Below, piece after piece: positions 17,364 to 25,880 of a stretch of DNA of 64,000 nt. Under the pieces are notes generated by a model. The model saw nothing but the letters and a program-made list of their open reading frames with translations, made no database searches and was not told the origin of the DNA. Position 1 is the stretch's first letter. The number at the start of each line of letters is the position of its first letter. A program made the translations under genes and the position numbers. The stretch covers positions 1 to 64,000 of the forward strand of contig NZ_JAPFQO010000001.1 in assembly GCF_026241195.1 (NCBI RefSeq), in the 5' to 3' direction. Source of the stretch: Pontibacter anaerobius. Its GTDB lineage: Bacteria > Bacteroidota > Bacteroidia > Cytophagales > Hymenobacteraceae.

Positions 17364-18614
17364 ATGATCGACATCGATAAATGGACCGAGATCTACAATA
17401 CCGTAAAGAAGCACAAGCTCCGTACGGCGCTGACAGCCTTTGGGGTGTTCTGGGGTATCTTCATGCTGGTTGTGCTGCTGGGAGCAGGCAAGGGGCTGGA
17501 AAACGGCGTAATGAGTGAGTTTAATATCGCTAAGAATGCCGTGTTTATCTGGACACAGCGCACCAGCGTGCCTTACATGGGCCTGAAAGCCGGAAGAACC
17601 ATACAGATGACGAACGATGATGTGGCCGCCATAAAGGCTAAGGTTCCGGAGGTGGGGGTGGTGGCGCCAAGCAACCAGCTGTGGGGCGATTTTGCGGTGA
17701 ACTACCAAGACAAGAGCTCTGCCTTTACCGTTAACGGCGAAACTCCCGAAGTGCTGTTCGTAAAGCCGCTGATAATCAAAACGGGCCGCTTTGTAAATGA
17801 CATCGACATACAGGAGAAACGCAAGGTAGCCGTGGTGGGGCCACGCGTGCTGGAGGTGCTCTTCCCGAACGAGAAAAACCCACTGGGGAAGTATATCAGC
17901 ATAAAAGGCAGCTACTTTCAGGTAGTAGGCACCTTCGACCCCGTGGGTAAGGGGGAGGACATCGTGGAAGAGAGTAAGATAATCTACATCCCGCAGACAG
18001 CCCTGCAGCAAACGTTTAACCAGGTAAACAAGGTGGGTTTTATGGCAATGGTGCCCAAGCCGGGCGTGCCAGCCGCGGTGATAGAGGAGAAAGTAAAGAC
18101 CCTGCTGATGGAGCGCCACCAGGTAGCTCCCACCGATCTGAAAGCATTTGGCTCGGCCAACGTGGAAAAGGAGTACCAGGATATACAGGGGCTGTTTATC
18201 GGTATTTCCGGCTTTAGCTGGTTGGTAAGTATAGGCACCATCATCGCGGGTATTATCGGGGTGGGTAACATCATGCTGATCGTGGTGAAGGAGCGAACCA
18301 AAGAGATCGGTATCCGCAAAGCGCTGGGCGCCACGCCGCTGTCCATCATCAGCCTGATCATACAGGAATCCATCGTGATAACGGGACTGGCGGGCTATGT
18401 GGGGTTGCTTGTTGGTACTGGCATTATCGCACTGATAGAATACTTTATGCGCAAGTTTGATGTGCAGGCGGGCTTTTTCGGGATGCCGGAGGTTAACCCA
18501 GGGATAGCGATTACAGCCACTGTGCTGCTGGTGGTTACCGGTGCGTTGGCCGGGCTCATACCTGCCGCCAAAGCTGCCGGGGTAAATCCGGTAATGGCGC
18601 TGAAAGACGAGTAA
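17364..18614 (+). CDS. MacB-type ABC transporter permease, copy 2
   Basis: A 416-aa permease with the same layout as copy 1: one N-terminal transmembrane helix, a MacB_PCD periplasmic domain (about 45-285) and an FtsX domain with three helices at the C-terminus. The TKEIGIRKALGATPLSI segment before the second helix is the ATPase coupling region. Side by side with copy 1 it shows extensive similarity at both ends and divergence in the periplasmic part, as expected for subunits that recognise cargo asymmetrically. It sits 188 nt after copy 1 and 49 nt before the adaptor gene. Confidence 0.88.
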   Translation: MIDIDKWTEIYNTVKKHKLRTALTAFGVFWGIFMLVVLLGAGKGLENGVMSEFNIAKNAVFIWTQRTSVPYMGLKAGRTIQMTNDDVAAIKAKVPEVGVVAPSNQLWGDFAVNYQDKSSAFTVNGETPEVLFVKPLIIKTGRFVNDIDIQEKRKVAVVGPRVLEVLFPNEKNPLGKYISIKGSYFQVVGTFDPVGKGEDIVEESKIIYIPQTALQQTFNQVNKVGFMAMVPKPGVPAAVIEEKVKTLLMERHQVAPTDLKAFGSANVEKEYQDIQGLFIGISGFSWLVSIGTIIAGIIGVGNIMLIVVKERTKEIGIRKALGATPLSIISLIIQESIVITGLAGYVGLLVGTGIIALIEYFMRKFDVQAGFFGMPEVNPGIAITATVLLVVTGALAGLIPAAKAAGVNPVMALKDE

Positions 18615-18663
18615 TCCTACATAGAAACAAAATATAGAACAAACACATAATCATTCATCAACT

Positions 18664-19758
18664 ATGAAAAAGGTACTATTAGGCGTATTCATCCTGGTTT
18701 TCCTGGGCCTGTCTGGCTGGCTGGGCTACTATTTCTACAACAAGGCCAACACCGACCCCATCGTGTACAAAACAGAGGCACCGTTCGAGACGGCGATCGT
18801 GAAGAAAACGGTGGCCACGGGCTCTATCGTGCCGCGCAAGGAGGTGCAGATAAAGTCGCAGGTGTCGGGCATTGTGGAGGAGCTGTACGTGGAGGCCGGG
18901 GAGGTGGTAAAGAAGGGGCAGTTGCTCGCCAAGATCCGCATTGTGCCCAACATGGTTAGCGTAAACAATGCCGAAACCCAGCTGCAAACCGCCAAGCTTA
19001 ATTTTGAGGAGGCGAAGCGGGAGTTGGCGCGCTACCAGCAACTGTATGAGGAGAAGGTAGTGCCGGAGCAGGAGTTCCGTAAGTACAAAGCCGATTACGA
19101 GTTAAAGCGGGAAAACCTGTCTGCGGCCGAAAGCAACCTGCAACTGGTGCGTGAGGGCTCCTCGCGCAAGCGTGGGCAGTCTTCTAACCTGGTGTACTCT
19201 ACCATCGAGGGCATGCTGCTGGATGTGCCGGTGAAAGTGGGTACCTCCATTATCGAGCGCAACAACTTTAACGAGGGCACCACTATCGCCTCGGTGGCCG
19301 ATATGCGCAGCCTCATTTTCGAGGGTAAGATCGATGAGTCGGAGGTGGGTAAGCTGAAGGAGAACATGGACCTGCTGCTGACTATCGGTGCCATAGAGGG
19401 CCGAGTGTTCGACGCCAAACTGGAATACATTGCCCCGAAAGGCGTGGATGAGGAGGGCTCCATCAAGTTCCCGATACGGGCAAAAGTGCTGCTGAATGAG
19501 AAAGACTTTATACGTGCCGGCTACAGCGCCAACGCCGATATTGTGCTGGACAAGCGGGAAAATGCACTGGCTATAAAGGAAAGCATGCTGAAGTTTGAGA
19601 AAGAGCATCCGTATGTGGAGGTGGAGACGGCGCCGCAGCAGTTTGAGAAGCGCATGATCAAAACCGGGCTTTCGGACGGAATCAACATAGAGGTAGTATC
19701 GGGCCTCCAGAAAAAAGACAAAGTGAAAGTGCCGGATACCAGCACTACCCAGATCTAA
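18664..19758 (+). CDS. HlyD/MacA-like periplasmic adaptor subunit
   Basis: Membrane fusion protein of 364 aa that should link the permeases to an outer-membrane channel. It has an N-terminal membrane anchor (about residues 4-26), a barrel-sandwich half motif VQIKSQVSGIVEELYVEAGE near 60-80, an alpha-helical hairpin (about 98-165, coiled-coil-like KLNFEEAKRELARYQQLYEE) and a beta-barrel region. The C-terminal domain ends with KKDKVKVPDTSTTQI. It is the last gene of the exporter operon and is followed by a terminator at 19789-19814. MacA-type adaptors act with the ATPase/permease encoded upstream. The absence of a neighbouring TolC suggests use of a shared outer-membrane factor. Confidence 0.87.
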   Translation: MKKVLLGVFILVFLGLSGWLGYYFYNKANTDPIVYKTEAPFETAIVKKTVATGSIVPRKEVQIKSQVSGIVEELYVEAGEVVKKGQLLAKIRIVPNMVSVNNAETQLQTAKLNFEEAKRELARYQQLYEEKVVPEQEFRKYKADYELKRENLSAAESNLQLVREGSSRKRGQSSNLVYSTIEGMLLDVPVKVGTSIIERNNFNEGTTIASVADMRSLIFEGKIDESEVGKLKENMDLLLTIGAIEGRVFDAKLEYIAPKGVDEEGSIKFPIRAKVLLNEKDFIRAGYSANADIVLDKRENALAIKESMLKFEKEHPYVEVETAPQQFEKRMIKTGLSDGINIEVVSGLQKKDKVKVPDTSTTQI

Positions 19759-19788
19759 AGTATACTACATGATGGTGTTTGTTTGAGA

Positions 19789-19815
19789 AAGCGGGTCCTG
19801 AGCCCGCTTTTTTTA
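19789..19815 (+). terminator. terminator of the ABC exporter operon
   Basis: The arms 19789-19795 (AAGCGGG) and 19803-19809 (CCCGCTT) form a stem around a 7-nt loop and run into a T tract up to 19814. Confidence 0.8.
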
Positions 19816-19962
19816 TGCCAGCCACTCGCACGTCTGCTACCAAAAAGCAGCGGTTGGTGGAATGCTGCGCGTGGCTCACGGAATAGTGAAAGCATAGCTT
19901 AACAATTGATGTACGCAGTGGTAAAATAAGTATATATGTGTAACCTGTTGTTCTGTAAACAA

Positions 19963-20448
19963 ATGAAAAACAAACTTTTATACTACCAAAAGCTGCTTTT
20001 GCTGTGCCTGCTGCTTTGCTGCCTGGGCACTTCCTGCGGCGAAGACGATGAGGGCGACATCGGACTTGATAAAGAAATTGAGTTTAATGGAATTGCGCTG
20101 CTAGGCTCCAATGAGCGGCCTGCGGTTACAACAGCAGGTGCAGGGGAAATGGACGCTGTGTACGACGATGTGAACAATACACTAAGGTATACCATAACCT
20201 GGCAACTCGGCAACCCAGACGACGCGACCACCGCCATGCACTTCCACGGTCCTGCAGATGTAAACTCCAGCGCCCCACCTGTTGTTACCATCGAGGGCTT
20301 TGATACTGACGATAACGGCAACCTGTCGGGCACTACCCGCAAGCTTACACAGGAGGAAGAAGACGACCTGAAAGCCGGGCTTTGGTACCTGAACATCCAC
20401 AGCACCTCTCATCCTGCCGGTGAGCTCCGTGGAAACCTGGTGCAGTAG
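19963..20448 (+). CDS. CHRD domain lipoprotein
   Basis: The ATG at 19963 (MKNKLLYYQ) is preferred over an earlier in-frame start because it begins a lipoprotein signal peptide ending in the lipobox LGTSC. The mature protein (about 130 aa) carries a CHRD domain: FNGIALLGSNERP at the start, MHFHGPAD in the middle and YLNIHSTSHPAGELRGNLVQ at the end. CHRD was first described in chordin and is widespread in bacteria, where its function is unknown; it is thought to bind in immunoglobulin-like fashion. It is expected on the periplasmic or outer face. It seems monocistronic. The 161 aa length is usual for single-CHRD proteins. Confidence 0.85.
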   Translation: MKNKLLYYQKLLLLCLLLCCLGTSCGEDDEGDIGLDKEIEFNGIALLGSNERPAVTTAGAGEMDAVYDDVNNTLRYTITWQLGNPDDATTAMHFHGPADVNSSAPPVVTIEGFDTDDNGNLSGTTRKLTQEEEDDLKAGLWYLNIHSTSHPAGELRGNLVQ

Positions 20449-20474
20449 AAGAATGAAGTACTCGGGCTGCACAC

Positions 20475-21074
20475 TTAGTTAAAGATCCACTTCAGCAGGA
20501 AGTGGGAAGGTAGGTAAACCCCAAGCGGGAAGAAGAGCATGACGGCCAGAAAGTATAATCTAGCGGGTATGCTGTGCTGCGGACTGTTGCCCGGACCAAA
20601 AACCCAGTTAATGTTCTCCTGCGGATCCGTTAAAAAATAGGTGAGCGGCAGCACTACCCAGGCCAGTGCACTTTGCCAGTAAAGCGCCTCGGGCTGGTAC
20701 CCCCATTGCGCTAAAAGCCACACTACAAGTATAGGCAGTACCACATGAAACAGCGACAGCCCACGAAGGAACAGGCTTTTGCTTTTATCAAACATATAGG
20801 CACTTAAGCCCAGTAACTGCCTGCCCGTTAAAAGCCGCCCGAAGTAGTCCAGGTTCCAGATGATCTCCAGCGCAAGTACACCCACGGCTGTCATACTTAG
20901 CAGCAGCCCGGAACTGGTCCAGAGTACTATACCAACTGAAAAAAGCGCGATGTCTGAGAACCACAGAAAGTTGCCCGGGCCATAGTTTTTCCAGTAAACC
21001 GGTATCAATACCACTAAAAAGGCGGTGTAGGCCAGCTGCAGCCAGGGCGGAACGATGGTTAGGTCGGTATCCAT
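20475..21074 (-). CDS. conserved multi-pass membrane protein
   Basis: A 199-aa protein with five to six predicted transmembrane helices and no signal peptide. The N-terminal motif NYGPGNFLWFSDIALF and the later FDKSKSLFLRGLSLFHVVLPI and NPQENINWVFGPG-like segment (here DPQENINWVFGPG) are shared by a widely distributed family of uncharacterised membrane proteins that I recognise only from pattern. It converges with the CHRD gene, with 26 nt between stop codons, and is transcribed away from the GNAT gene. ATG at 21074. Function unknown. Confidence 0.75.
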   Translation of the reverse strand: MDTDLTIVPPWLQLAYTAFLVVLIPVYWKNYGPGNFLWFSDIALFSVGIVLWTSSGLLLSMTAVGVLALEIIWNLDYFGRLLTGRQLLGLSAYMFDKSKSLFLRGLSLFHVVLPILVVWLLAQWGYQPEALYWQSALAWVVLPLTYFLTDPQENINWVFGPGNSPQHSIPARLYFLAVMLFFPLGVYLPSHFLLKWIFN

Positions 21075-21151
21075 ACTTTAGGGGAGGTTGATGCATAGTA
21101 TACTGCAATCAGAAGTTTAAAGTATAAACACTGGCAGTCGCGGCAATTTTT

Positions 21152-21159
21152 TACCTTTG
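21152..21159 (+). promoter_or_regulatory. -7 box upstream of the GNAT gene
   Basis: TACCTTTG fits the Bacteroidota TAnnTTTG element and lies 25 nt before the ATG at 21184. No good TTG at the -33 position was found. The in-frame start at 21157 lies inside this box, which supports the downstream ATG. Confidence 0.5.
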
Positions 21160-21183
21160 CGGCAATTATACTTACAGATCACC

Positions 21184-21678
21184 ATGGCACAGCATTACAA
21201 CACGCCTTCCGCAATACAAATCGTTGACTTTAACCTGTTCTACGCGCAGGCCTTTTACGACCTCAACCACGAGTGGATCTCCAAGTACTTCGTGATGGAG
21301 GACGCCGACACCAAATCGCTCAGCGATCCGCAAGGGTACATCATTAACAAGGGTGGCCATATCCTGATGGCGCTTTTTAACGGGGAGCCGGTGGGTACCT
21401 GTGCGTTGATAAACGAAGGCGACGGGGTGTTTGAACTGGCCAAAATGGCCGTTGCGCCCAAAATGCAAGGTATGAAGATCGGTAAGATGCTGGGCGAGGC
21501 CGCCATAGACAGAGCCCGCCGCGTAGGGGCCCACAAAGTATACCTGGTGTCGAACCGCCGCCTGCAAACCGCCCTAAACCTGTACCAGCGCCTGGGCTTT
21601 GTGGAAGTGCCGATGCCGCCGAGCATCTATGAGCGGGCGGATATTAAGATGGAGTTGGAGTTGAAGGAGGAGGTATAA
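21184..21678 (+). CDS. GNAT family N-acetyltransferase
   Basis: Acetyl-CoA-dependent acetyltransferase, 164 aa from the ATG at 21184. The GNAT fold is visible from ILMALFNGEPVGTCALI, through FELAKMAVAPKMQGMKIGKML (motif A, acetyl-CoA pyrophosphate-binding Q-x-x-x-x-G segment), to KVYLVSNRRLQTALNLYQRL followed by GF (motif B). The N-terminal half (residues 1-50) contains YDLNHEWISKYF, a segment common in a MarR-associated GNAT subfamily; here no MarR domain is fused. The substrate cannot be predicted. It stands alone between the divergent membrane protein gene and the repeat-rich spacer. Confidence 0.85.
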   Translation: MAQHYNTPSAIQIVDFNLFYAQAFYDLNHEWISKYFVMEDADTKSLSDPQGYIINKGGHILMALFNGEPVGTCALINEGDGVFELAKMAVAPKMQGMKIGKMLGEAAIDRARRVGAHKVYLVSNRRLQTALNLYQRLGFVEVPMPPSIYERADIKMELELKEEV

Positions 21679-21785
21679 GTTATACTTTCGTAATTATTTA
21701 CCCGCTGGTGCGAGTTTTCAACTCGTGTCTTTTTATAGTGTTGAGTCTGTGATTCGACTGTAGCCATACTTTATGCTTTCAAGCT

Positions 21786-21842
21786 GTTGCTGTTCCGGAC
21801 ATCCCTGTCCGGAACCTCTCTGCCGCGGATTTCCAAATCCGC
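21786..21842. repeat. R3 palindromes (GGACATCC / GGATTT family)
   Basis: Two adjacent hairpins: GTTCCGGAC...GTCCGGAAC at 21792-21815 (9-bp stem) and GCGGATTT-CC-AAATCCGC at 21825-21842 (8-bp stem). The same sequence family is expanded at 25681-25823. They begin the composite repeat block that fills the spacer between the GNAT gene and the outer-membrane receptor. Confidence 0.75.
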
Positions 21843-21910
21843 GCAATCCGTACTTTATACTTCGATAGCCGCTGCTTTCTGCCACTTGACACAAGCTATC
21901 CTTTCTTTCA

Positions 21911-22105
21911 GCAGTTCATCCTCAGTCTTACGAACCTAAAATTTCACCTCTGGCTTTGGCTCCCTCTAGCCCGGGAGGGCTCGTCTTCGGGCATCGCGCT
22001 GGGAGCTTTTCTTTGCTCGCTGTCGCTTTGCAATCCCTTCGGGACCGAAAAACTCCAAAGGCGCTCAACCCAAAGACTGGGAACATATTCGATAGCCACC
22101 GCTCA
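21911..22105. repeat. R2 interspersed repeat, copy 1
   Basis: About 190 bp that recur in diverged form at 40411-40605. Shared blocks include AGTCTTAC, CCTAAA(A/G)TTTCACCTC, CCCGGGAGGGCTCG, CATCGCGC, CTTCGG, GGCGCTCAACCCAAAGACTG and GATAGCCAC. The plus frame can be read as a short peptide (SSPGGL..HRA), but both copies drift with indels, so it is probably a non-coding mobile or structural repeat. An R1 copy follows it immediately. Confidence 0.75.
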
Positions 22106-22125
22106 CGGAGCTTCAGATCAATTCC

Positions 22126-22251
22126 GCTCCTCGGAGGGGCTAGGGGTGGGTTCATACTTTTGCTGATGACAGCCATCCCCAACGATGAAACTTACATTTC
22201 AACATCAGTAATTACAGGCTCCCCTCCTTTGACAAGGAGGGGCAGGGGGGA
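22126..22251. repeat. R1 repeat copies downstream of R2
   Basis: Two R1-type units: GCTCCTCGGAGGGGCTAGG...GGGTT at 22126-22153, and CTCCCCTCCTTTGACAAGGAGGGG followed by CAGGGG at 22219-22251, which is itself a hairpin. The second is 20 nt from the stop of the minus-strand receptor gene and may act as its terminator. Confidence 0.7.
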
Positions 22252-22271
22252 TACGGTGCTGCAGCCAAATG

Positions 22272-24770
22272 CTAAAACTCATCCTCATCCCCACCGCTAT
22301 TCTGCTCTTCGCGGTTGTTTCGGCGGTTACGGCGATCACTGTCGTCGCTGTTGAGGCGGTAGGTGAAGCCCAGGTACACGATGCGGCTCTGGCGGCGGTT
22401 CTCGATCTCGGAGCGGAACTCAGGCCCGTAGCTCAGGAAGTTGAACTGGCGGGTGTTGAACAGGTCGGAAACGCGCAGTGAGATGGTGCCGTTCTTCTTC
22501 AGCACGTCTTTCTTCATGCCCAGGTCAGCGCTGAACATCTCTTCCATTTTTCCCTGAATATCATTCCTGGGCGCGCGGTAGAAGGCCGAGAGTTGTATAT
22601 CCAGATCTTTCCACACGGTCATGGTAGAGTTTAGCCTGGAGTTCCAGTTGAACTGGGTGCTGCTCAGTTCGGTGTCGTTTTGGGTGGTGCTTAGCTCCGT
22701 TCTAAACCCTGACCAGCTGGCGTTCAGTTTCCACCATTTGGTAACAGGATAATCGATTCCTAACTCAAAGCCATAAGAAGTGTTGTCCGATAAATTTATA
22801 AAAGTCGTTTCAGTGGCAGGAATGGTATCTGGATCCGTACTATTAGGGTCTAAAACAACTACAGTAGATTCCCTGAATCGCTCGATCTCATCGGTGGTGT
22901 GGCGGTAGAAAACGGTGGCATTAAGTGAGGCCTGGCCCCAGTAGCGCAGGTAGCCCAGCTCCAGCGAGTTTACGAACTCCGGGTTCAGGTTCGGGTTGCC
23001 GAAGTATACGTTATACTTGTCAGATCGGTCCACGAATGGGTTCAGGAAACGGCTGCGTGGCCTGTTGATGCGGCGGCTGTAGCTGAACTGCACCTTATTG
23101 TCCTCATTAAAATCGTTCGTGATAAAAAAGGTCGGGAAGAGGCTGAAATAGTTGTTGTTGTATGCTTCGTTGGAGGTGCGTTGGTCTGATTTCGTCAGCG
23201 TTTGCTCGGCGCGCACGCCCAGCTGGTAGGTTATACTTTTAAACCTGTTGCTGTAGTTGGTGTACACCGAGTATACTTGCTCATCATACACAAAGTGGTT
23301 GCTCTGGTTAACGTCATACTCCATGGCCCCGGTTTCTTCGTTCAAGTTAAAGAAGCGGGAGTCCTCGTCCAGCCGTTCATAAGAGGTTCTGAAGCCAGCC
23401 TCCAGGCGGCTATCCTCTGAAAAGGGATGTACGTAATCGGCCTTGGTCACAAACTCATAGTTACCGTCATCTACCAGCGTTTCCTGCACTTCTGGGGCTT
23501 CATCGGTGCCTACCTGTCTTTCTTCAAAAAGGGCAATCTCGTCATCCACATTGGTATTGTACACCACGTCAGCGGTCAGTTCCTGGCCTTTACGGTCGAA
23601 GGTCTGGCGGTAGCCCAGCGTCAGGTCCACAGCCTTCTCGTCCTCGGTCTCGTTGGTGTTGCGGGTGCGGGTACTCTGCAGCGTGCGGTTCTCGTCCAAG
23701 AAGCGGTAAAAAATATCCTCAGAATCCTCATCCTGGCCAAAGCGGTACAAAGCAGAAGCCGATAACGTGTGGCGGGGCGTGAGGTAGTAGTCCGCGCCGA
23801 GGCGGAAGTTATGGGAGAGGTCGGTGCTGTTACGTTCGCCCTCCTGAAGGTTATAACTGGTGCTGTCTAGCTGGCCGGCGTCGTTCAGGTAAAAGTTGGT
23901 GGTGTTGTTTTTTCGGGTGCCGGGCCGGGTGCGGTGCCTGAAATCATAACCGCCGTTCAAAGACCATTTATCATACCTGTAGTTGAGGTTAAGCGAGGTG
24001 TTGTAGTTGTCGTAGGTGCCGGCGGTGATGGAGGCGGAGCCATTGAAGCCGGGCTTCTTCTCCTTTTTCAGCACCAGGTTGATGATGCCCGAGGTGCCCT
24101 CCGGGTTATACTTGGAGGAGGGGTTGGTGATGAGCTCGATGCTCTCGATCATGTTGGCCGGTATCTGGTCCATCGTCAGCTCCGACAGCGCCGAACGCTT
24201 TCCATCAATAAGTATGGTTACATTGGAGCTGCCGCGCATGCTCACGTTGCCGTCTATATCCACATCCACGGAAGGCAGGTTCTGCATCACCTCCGCCACG
24301 GATCCGCTCTGTGCTGCCAGGTCCTGGCTCACGTTAACTACTTTCTTGTCCAGCTCGTATTCCACCACCTGGCGCTGCGCCACCACCTCCACCTCGCCAA
24401 GTTTGGTAGAGGTGGCGCTCAGGTTTACATTGCCCAGGGCCACCTCTGGTTTTGCGGGGGTAATGCTGATGCCGGAGATGAACTTAGTGGGGTAGCCTAC
24501 CATGGAGGCGCGCAAGATGTACTTTCCGGCAGGTATGCGCTCCAGAATAAAAACACCTTCTACATCGGTGGTGGCACCGGTCACCAGGCTGGAGTCGGAG
24601 GCGGTGAGGAGCACCACGTTTGCAAAACTGATCGGCTTGCTTGTGCCAGCTTCCAGAAGTGTACCGCTAACCCTGCCGTTTTCAGCAGTGGGTTGGCCCT
24701 GCGCCGAAAGCGCTGGCGGGATAAGTATAAACAGGAGGTAAAGTAGCAAGTGTAGGTAAGTCTTCATCAT
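22272..24770 (-). CDS. TonB-dependent receptor-like outer membrane protein (OMP_b-brl family)
   Basis: A large outer-membrane beta-barrel of 832 aa. Order: signal peptide (MMKTYLHLLLYLLFILIPPALSAQ), a carboxypeptidase-regulatory-like domain (about 33-115, VSGTLLEAGTSKPISFANVVL), a plug domain (about 120-245, VAEVMQNLPSVDVDIDGNVSM), then a 22-strand-type barrel with repeated aromatic strands. The C-terminal tail is unusual: after the last strand it continues with charged low-complexity NSDDSDRRNRRNNREEQN. It belongs with the CarboxypepD_reg/OMP_b-brl_3 proteins of Bacteroidota, whose substrates are mostly unknown. No SusD partner is adjacent. Two ATGs (24770, 24767) are equivalent. Confidence 0.85.
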   Translation of the reverse strand: MMKTYLHLLLYLLFILIPPALSAQGQPTAENGRVSGTLLEAGTSKPISFANVVLLTASDSSLVTGATTDVEGVFILERIPAGKYILRASMVGYPTKFISGISITPAKPEVALGNVNLSATSTKLGEVEVVAQRQVVEYELDKKVVNVSQDLAAQSGSVAEVMQNLPSVDVDIDGNVSMRGSSNVTILIDGKRSALSELTMDQIPANMIESIELITNPSSKYNPEGTSGIINLVLKKEKKPGFNGSASITAGTYDNYNTSLNLNYRYDKWSLNGGYDFRHRTRPGTRKNNTTNFYLNDAGQLDSTSYNLQEGERNSTDLSHNFRLGADYYLTPRHTLSASALYRFGQDEDSEDIFYRFLDENRTLQSTRTRNTNETEDEKAVDLTLGYRQTFDRKGQELTADVVYNTNVDDEIALFEERQVGTDEAPEVQETLVDDGNYEFVTKADYVHPFSEDSRLEAGFRTSYERLDEDSRFFNLNEETGAMEYDVNQSNHFVYDEQVYSVYTNYSNRFKSITYQLGVRAEQTLTKSDQRTSNEAYNNNYFSLFPTFFITNDFNEDNKVQFSYSRRINRPRSRFLNPFVDRSDKYNVYFGNPNLNPEFVNSLELGYLRYWGQASLNATVFYRHTTDEIERFRESTVVVLDPNSTDPDTIPATETTFINLSDNTSYGFELGIDYPVTKWWKLNASWSGFRTELSTTQNDTELSSTQFNWNSRLNSTMTVWKDLDIQLSAFYRAPRNDIQGKMEEMFSADLGMKKDVLKKNGTISLRVSDLFNTRQFNFLSYGPEFRSEIENRRQSRIVYLGFTYRLNSDDSDRRNRRNNREEQNSGGDEDEF

Positions 24771-24924
24771 AGTCTTGTTAAGATTGTTTGCCCAAAGGCA
24801 CTTAGCGTATTACAGAGGCATGCTGCGGAGCGGCGGGTGAAGGCCCCGTATATACTGCGACAAATGAGAAGGGCGAAGGTTTAAAACCTATGCCTGGTTT
24901 TTAGTAGAAATGTGAATTTTAAGC

Positions 24925-24955
24925 AAAAAAAGAGCGCCAGCCACAGCCAACGCTC
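24925..24955 (-). terminator. terminator after the SpoU methyltransferase gene
   Basis: The arms 24932-24941 and 24946-24955 pair over 10 bp with three G-U wobbles and a CACA loop (plus-strand reading). On the minus strand the stem is followed by seven T residues (A-run at 24925-24931). It lies 31 nt after the stop at 24987. Confidence 0.75.
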
Positions 24956-24986
24956 CCTTATACTTTACACCATGGGTTAGTTTGAT

Positions 24987-25526
24987 TTATACTTCCCGAG
25001 CCAAGGTTTTACTCAGGAAATCCCACACCACCACCCCGGTGGCCACCGAGATGTTGAGCGAGTGCTTCGTGCCGAACTGCGGAATCTCCAGCACAAAGTC
25101 CGACAGGTTGATCACCTCCTGCTCCACGCCGAACACCTCGTTGCCCAGCACCAGCGCATACTTCTGGCCCGGCTCCGGGCTGAAATCGTTGAGTTTTATA
25201 CTTTGCTCGGCCTGCTCCACCGACCCGATCCGATAGCCCTGTTCCTTCAACTGCTTCACCAGTTCCAGCGTGTCCGGCACATGCTCCCAGGCTACCGACT
25301 CCGTGGCGCCCAGGGCGGTTTTCTCGATGTCGCGGTGCGGGGGCTTGCCCGTGATGCCGCAGAGGTATACTTTCTCAGCCATAAAGGCATCGGCCGTGCG
25401 GAAAACCGAGCCCACGTTATTCAGGCTGCGCACGTTGTCGAGCACCAAGACTAACGGTATTTTTTTCTTATTTTTGAATTCTTCAACTGAGTCGCGGTTG
25501 AGGTCATCCATCGAAAGTTTACGCAT
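24987..25526 (-). CDS. SpoU/TrmH family RNA 2'-O-methyltransferase
   Basis: SAM-dependent methyltransferase of 179 aa with the knotted SPOUT fold. The three family motifs are present: motif 1 DNVRSLNNVGSVFRTADAF (about residues 30-48), motif 2 ALVLGNEVFGVEQEV near 125, and motif 3 IPQFGTKHSLNISVATGVVV near 150. No N-terminal substrate-binding domain (as in RlmB) is present, so it is a minimal TrmH/TrmL-like enzyme, probably acting on tRNA. ATG at 25526. It is transcribed divergently from mutS across a repeat-rich spacer and has its own terminator. Confidence 0.88.
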   Translation of the reverse strand: MRKLSMDDLNRDSVEEFKNKKKIPLVLVLDNVRSLNNVGSVFRTADAFMAEKVYLCGITGKPPHRDIEKTALGATESVAWEHVPDTLELVKQLKEQGYRIGSVEQAEQSIKLNDFSPEPGQKYALVLGNEVFGVEQEVINLSDFVLEIPQFGTKHSLNISVATGVVVWDFLSKTLAREV

Positions 25527-25678
25527 TCTTTTTAGACATTAGACGCTAGACATGAGATATTAGACTTTGCATCCAGCGCAGCTGCAAAGTTCCGGTGGTT
25601 TTAGGCAAAAGTCAAACTGTGTCCGAAATCTTGGATGGTTAAATTGTTGGAGGAAGTATAAAGTATAAATTCTTGCGC

Positions 25679-25880
25679 TGTTTCGGACATCTGTGTCCGA
25701 AACCCATCTGCCGAGGACATCCTTGTCCGCGCTCATAGTAATACGGGGACAAGGATGTCCCCGGCAGAGAGCTTTCGGACGAGGACGTCCGAAAGAGCAA
25801 CAAGTCCCGGATTGCAAATCCGGAACAGCGGCAGAGCCAACAAAGTATGAATTCCCCTCCTCGGAGGGGTAGGAATGGCT
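25679..25880. repeat. R3+R1 palindrome cluster upstream of mutS
   Basis: Six short palindromes follow one another: 25681-25702 (9-bp stem, TTTCGGACA), 25713-25730 (GGACA/TGTCC), 25745-25762 (GGGGACA/TGTCCCC), 25772-25795 (10-bp stem CTTTCGGACG/CGTCCGAAAG), 25807-25823 (CCGGATT/AATCCGG), then an R1 unit at 25852-25880. Loops are 3-4 nt. GGACA/TGTCC or GGATT is the common core. No transposase is nearby. The cluster fills the divergent spacer between the SpoU gene and mutS. Confidence 0.8.

Noticed and set aside
21679-22271. Possible CRISPR array because of regularly recurring palindromes
   Set aside because: Units differ in sequence and spacing, with no constant-length spacers and no cas genes.
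21956-22354. Plus-strand 132-codon frame spanning repeat R2
   Set aside because: The similar frame in R2 copy 2 (40457-40642) diverges with indels, and the frame runs into the receptor gene; treated as a repeat, not a gene.
23934-24746. Plus-strand 270-codon frame antisense to the outer-membrane receptor
   Set aside because: Val/His-rich shadow frame; the opposite strand has clear signal peptide, plug and barrel features.
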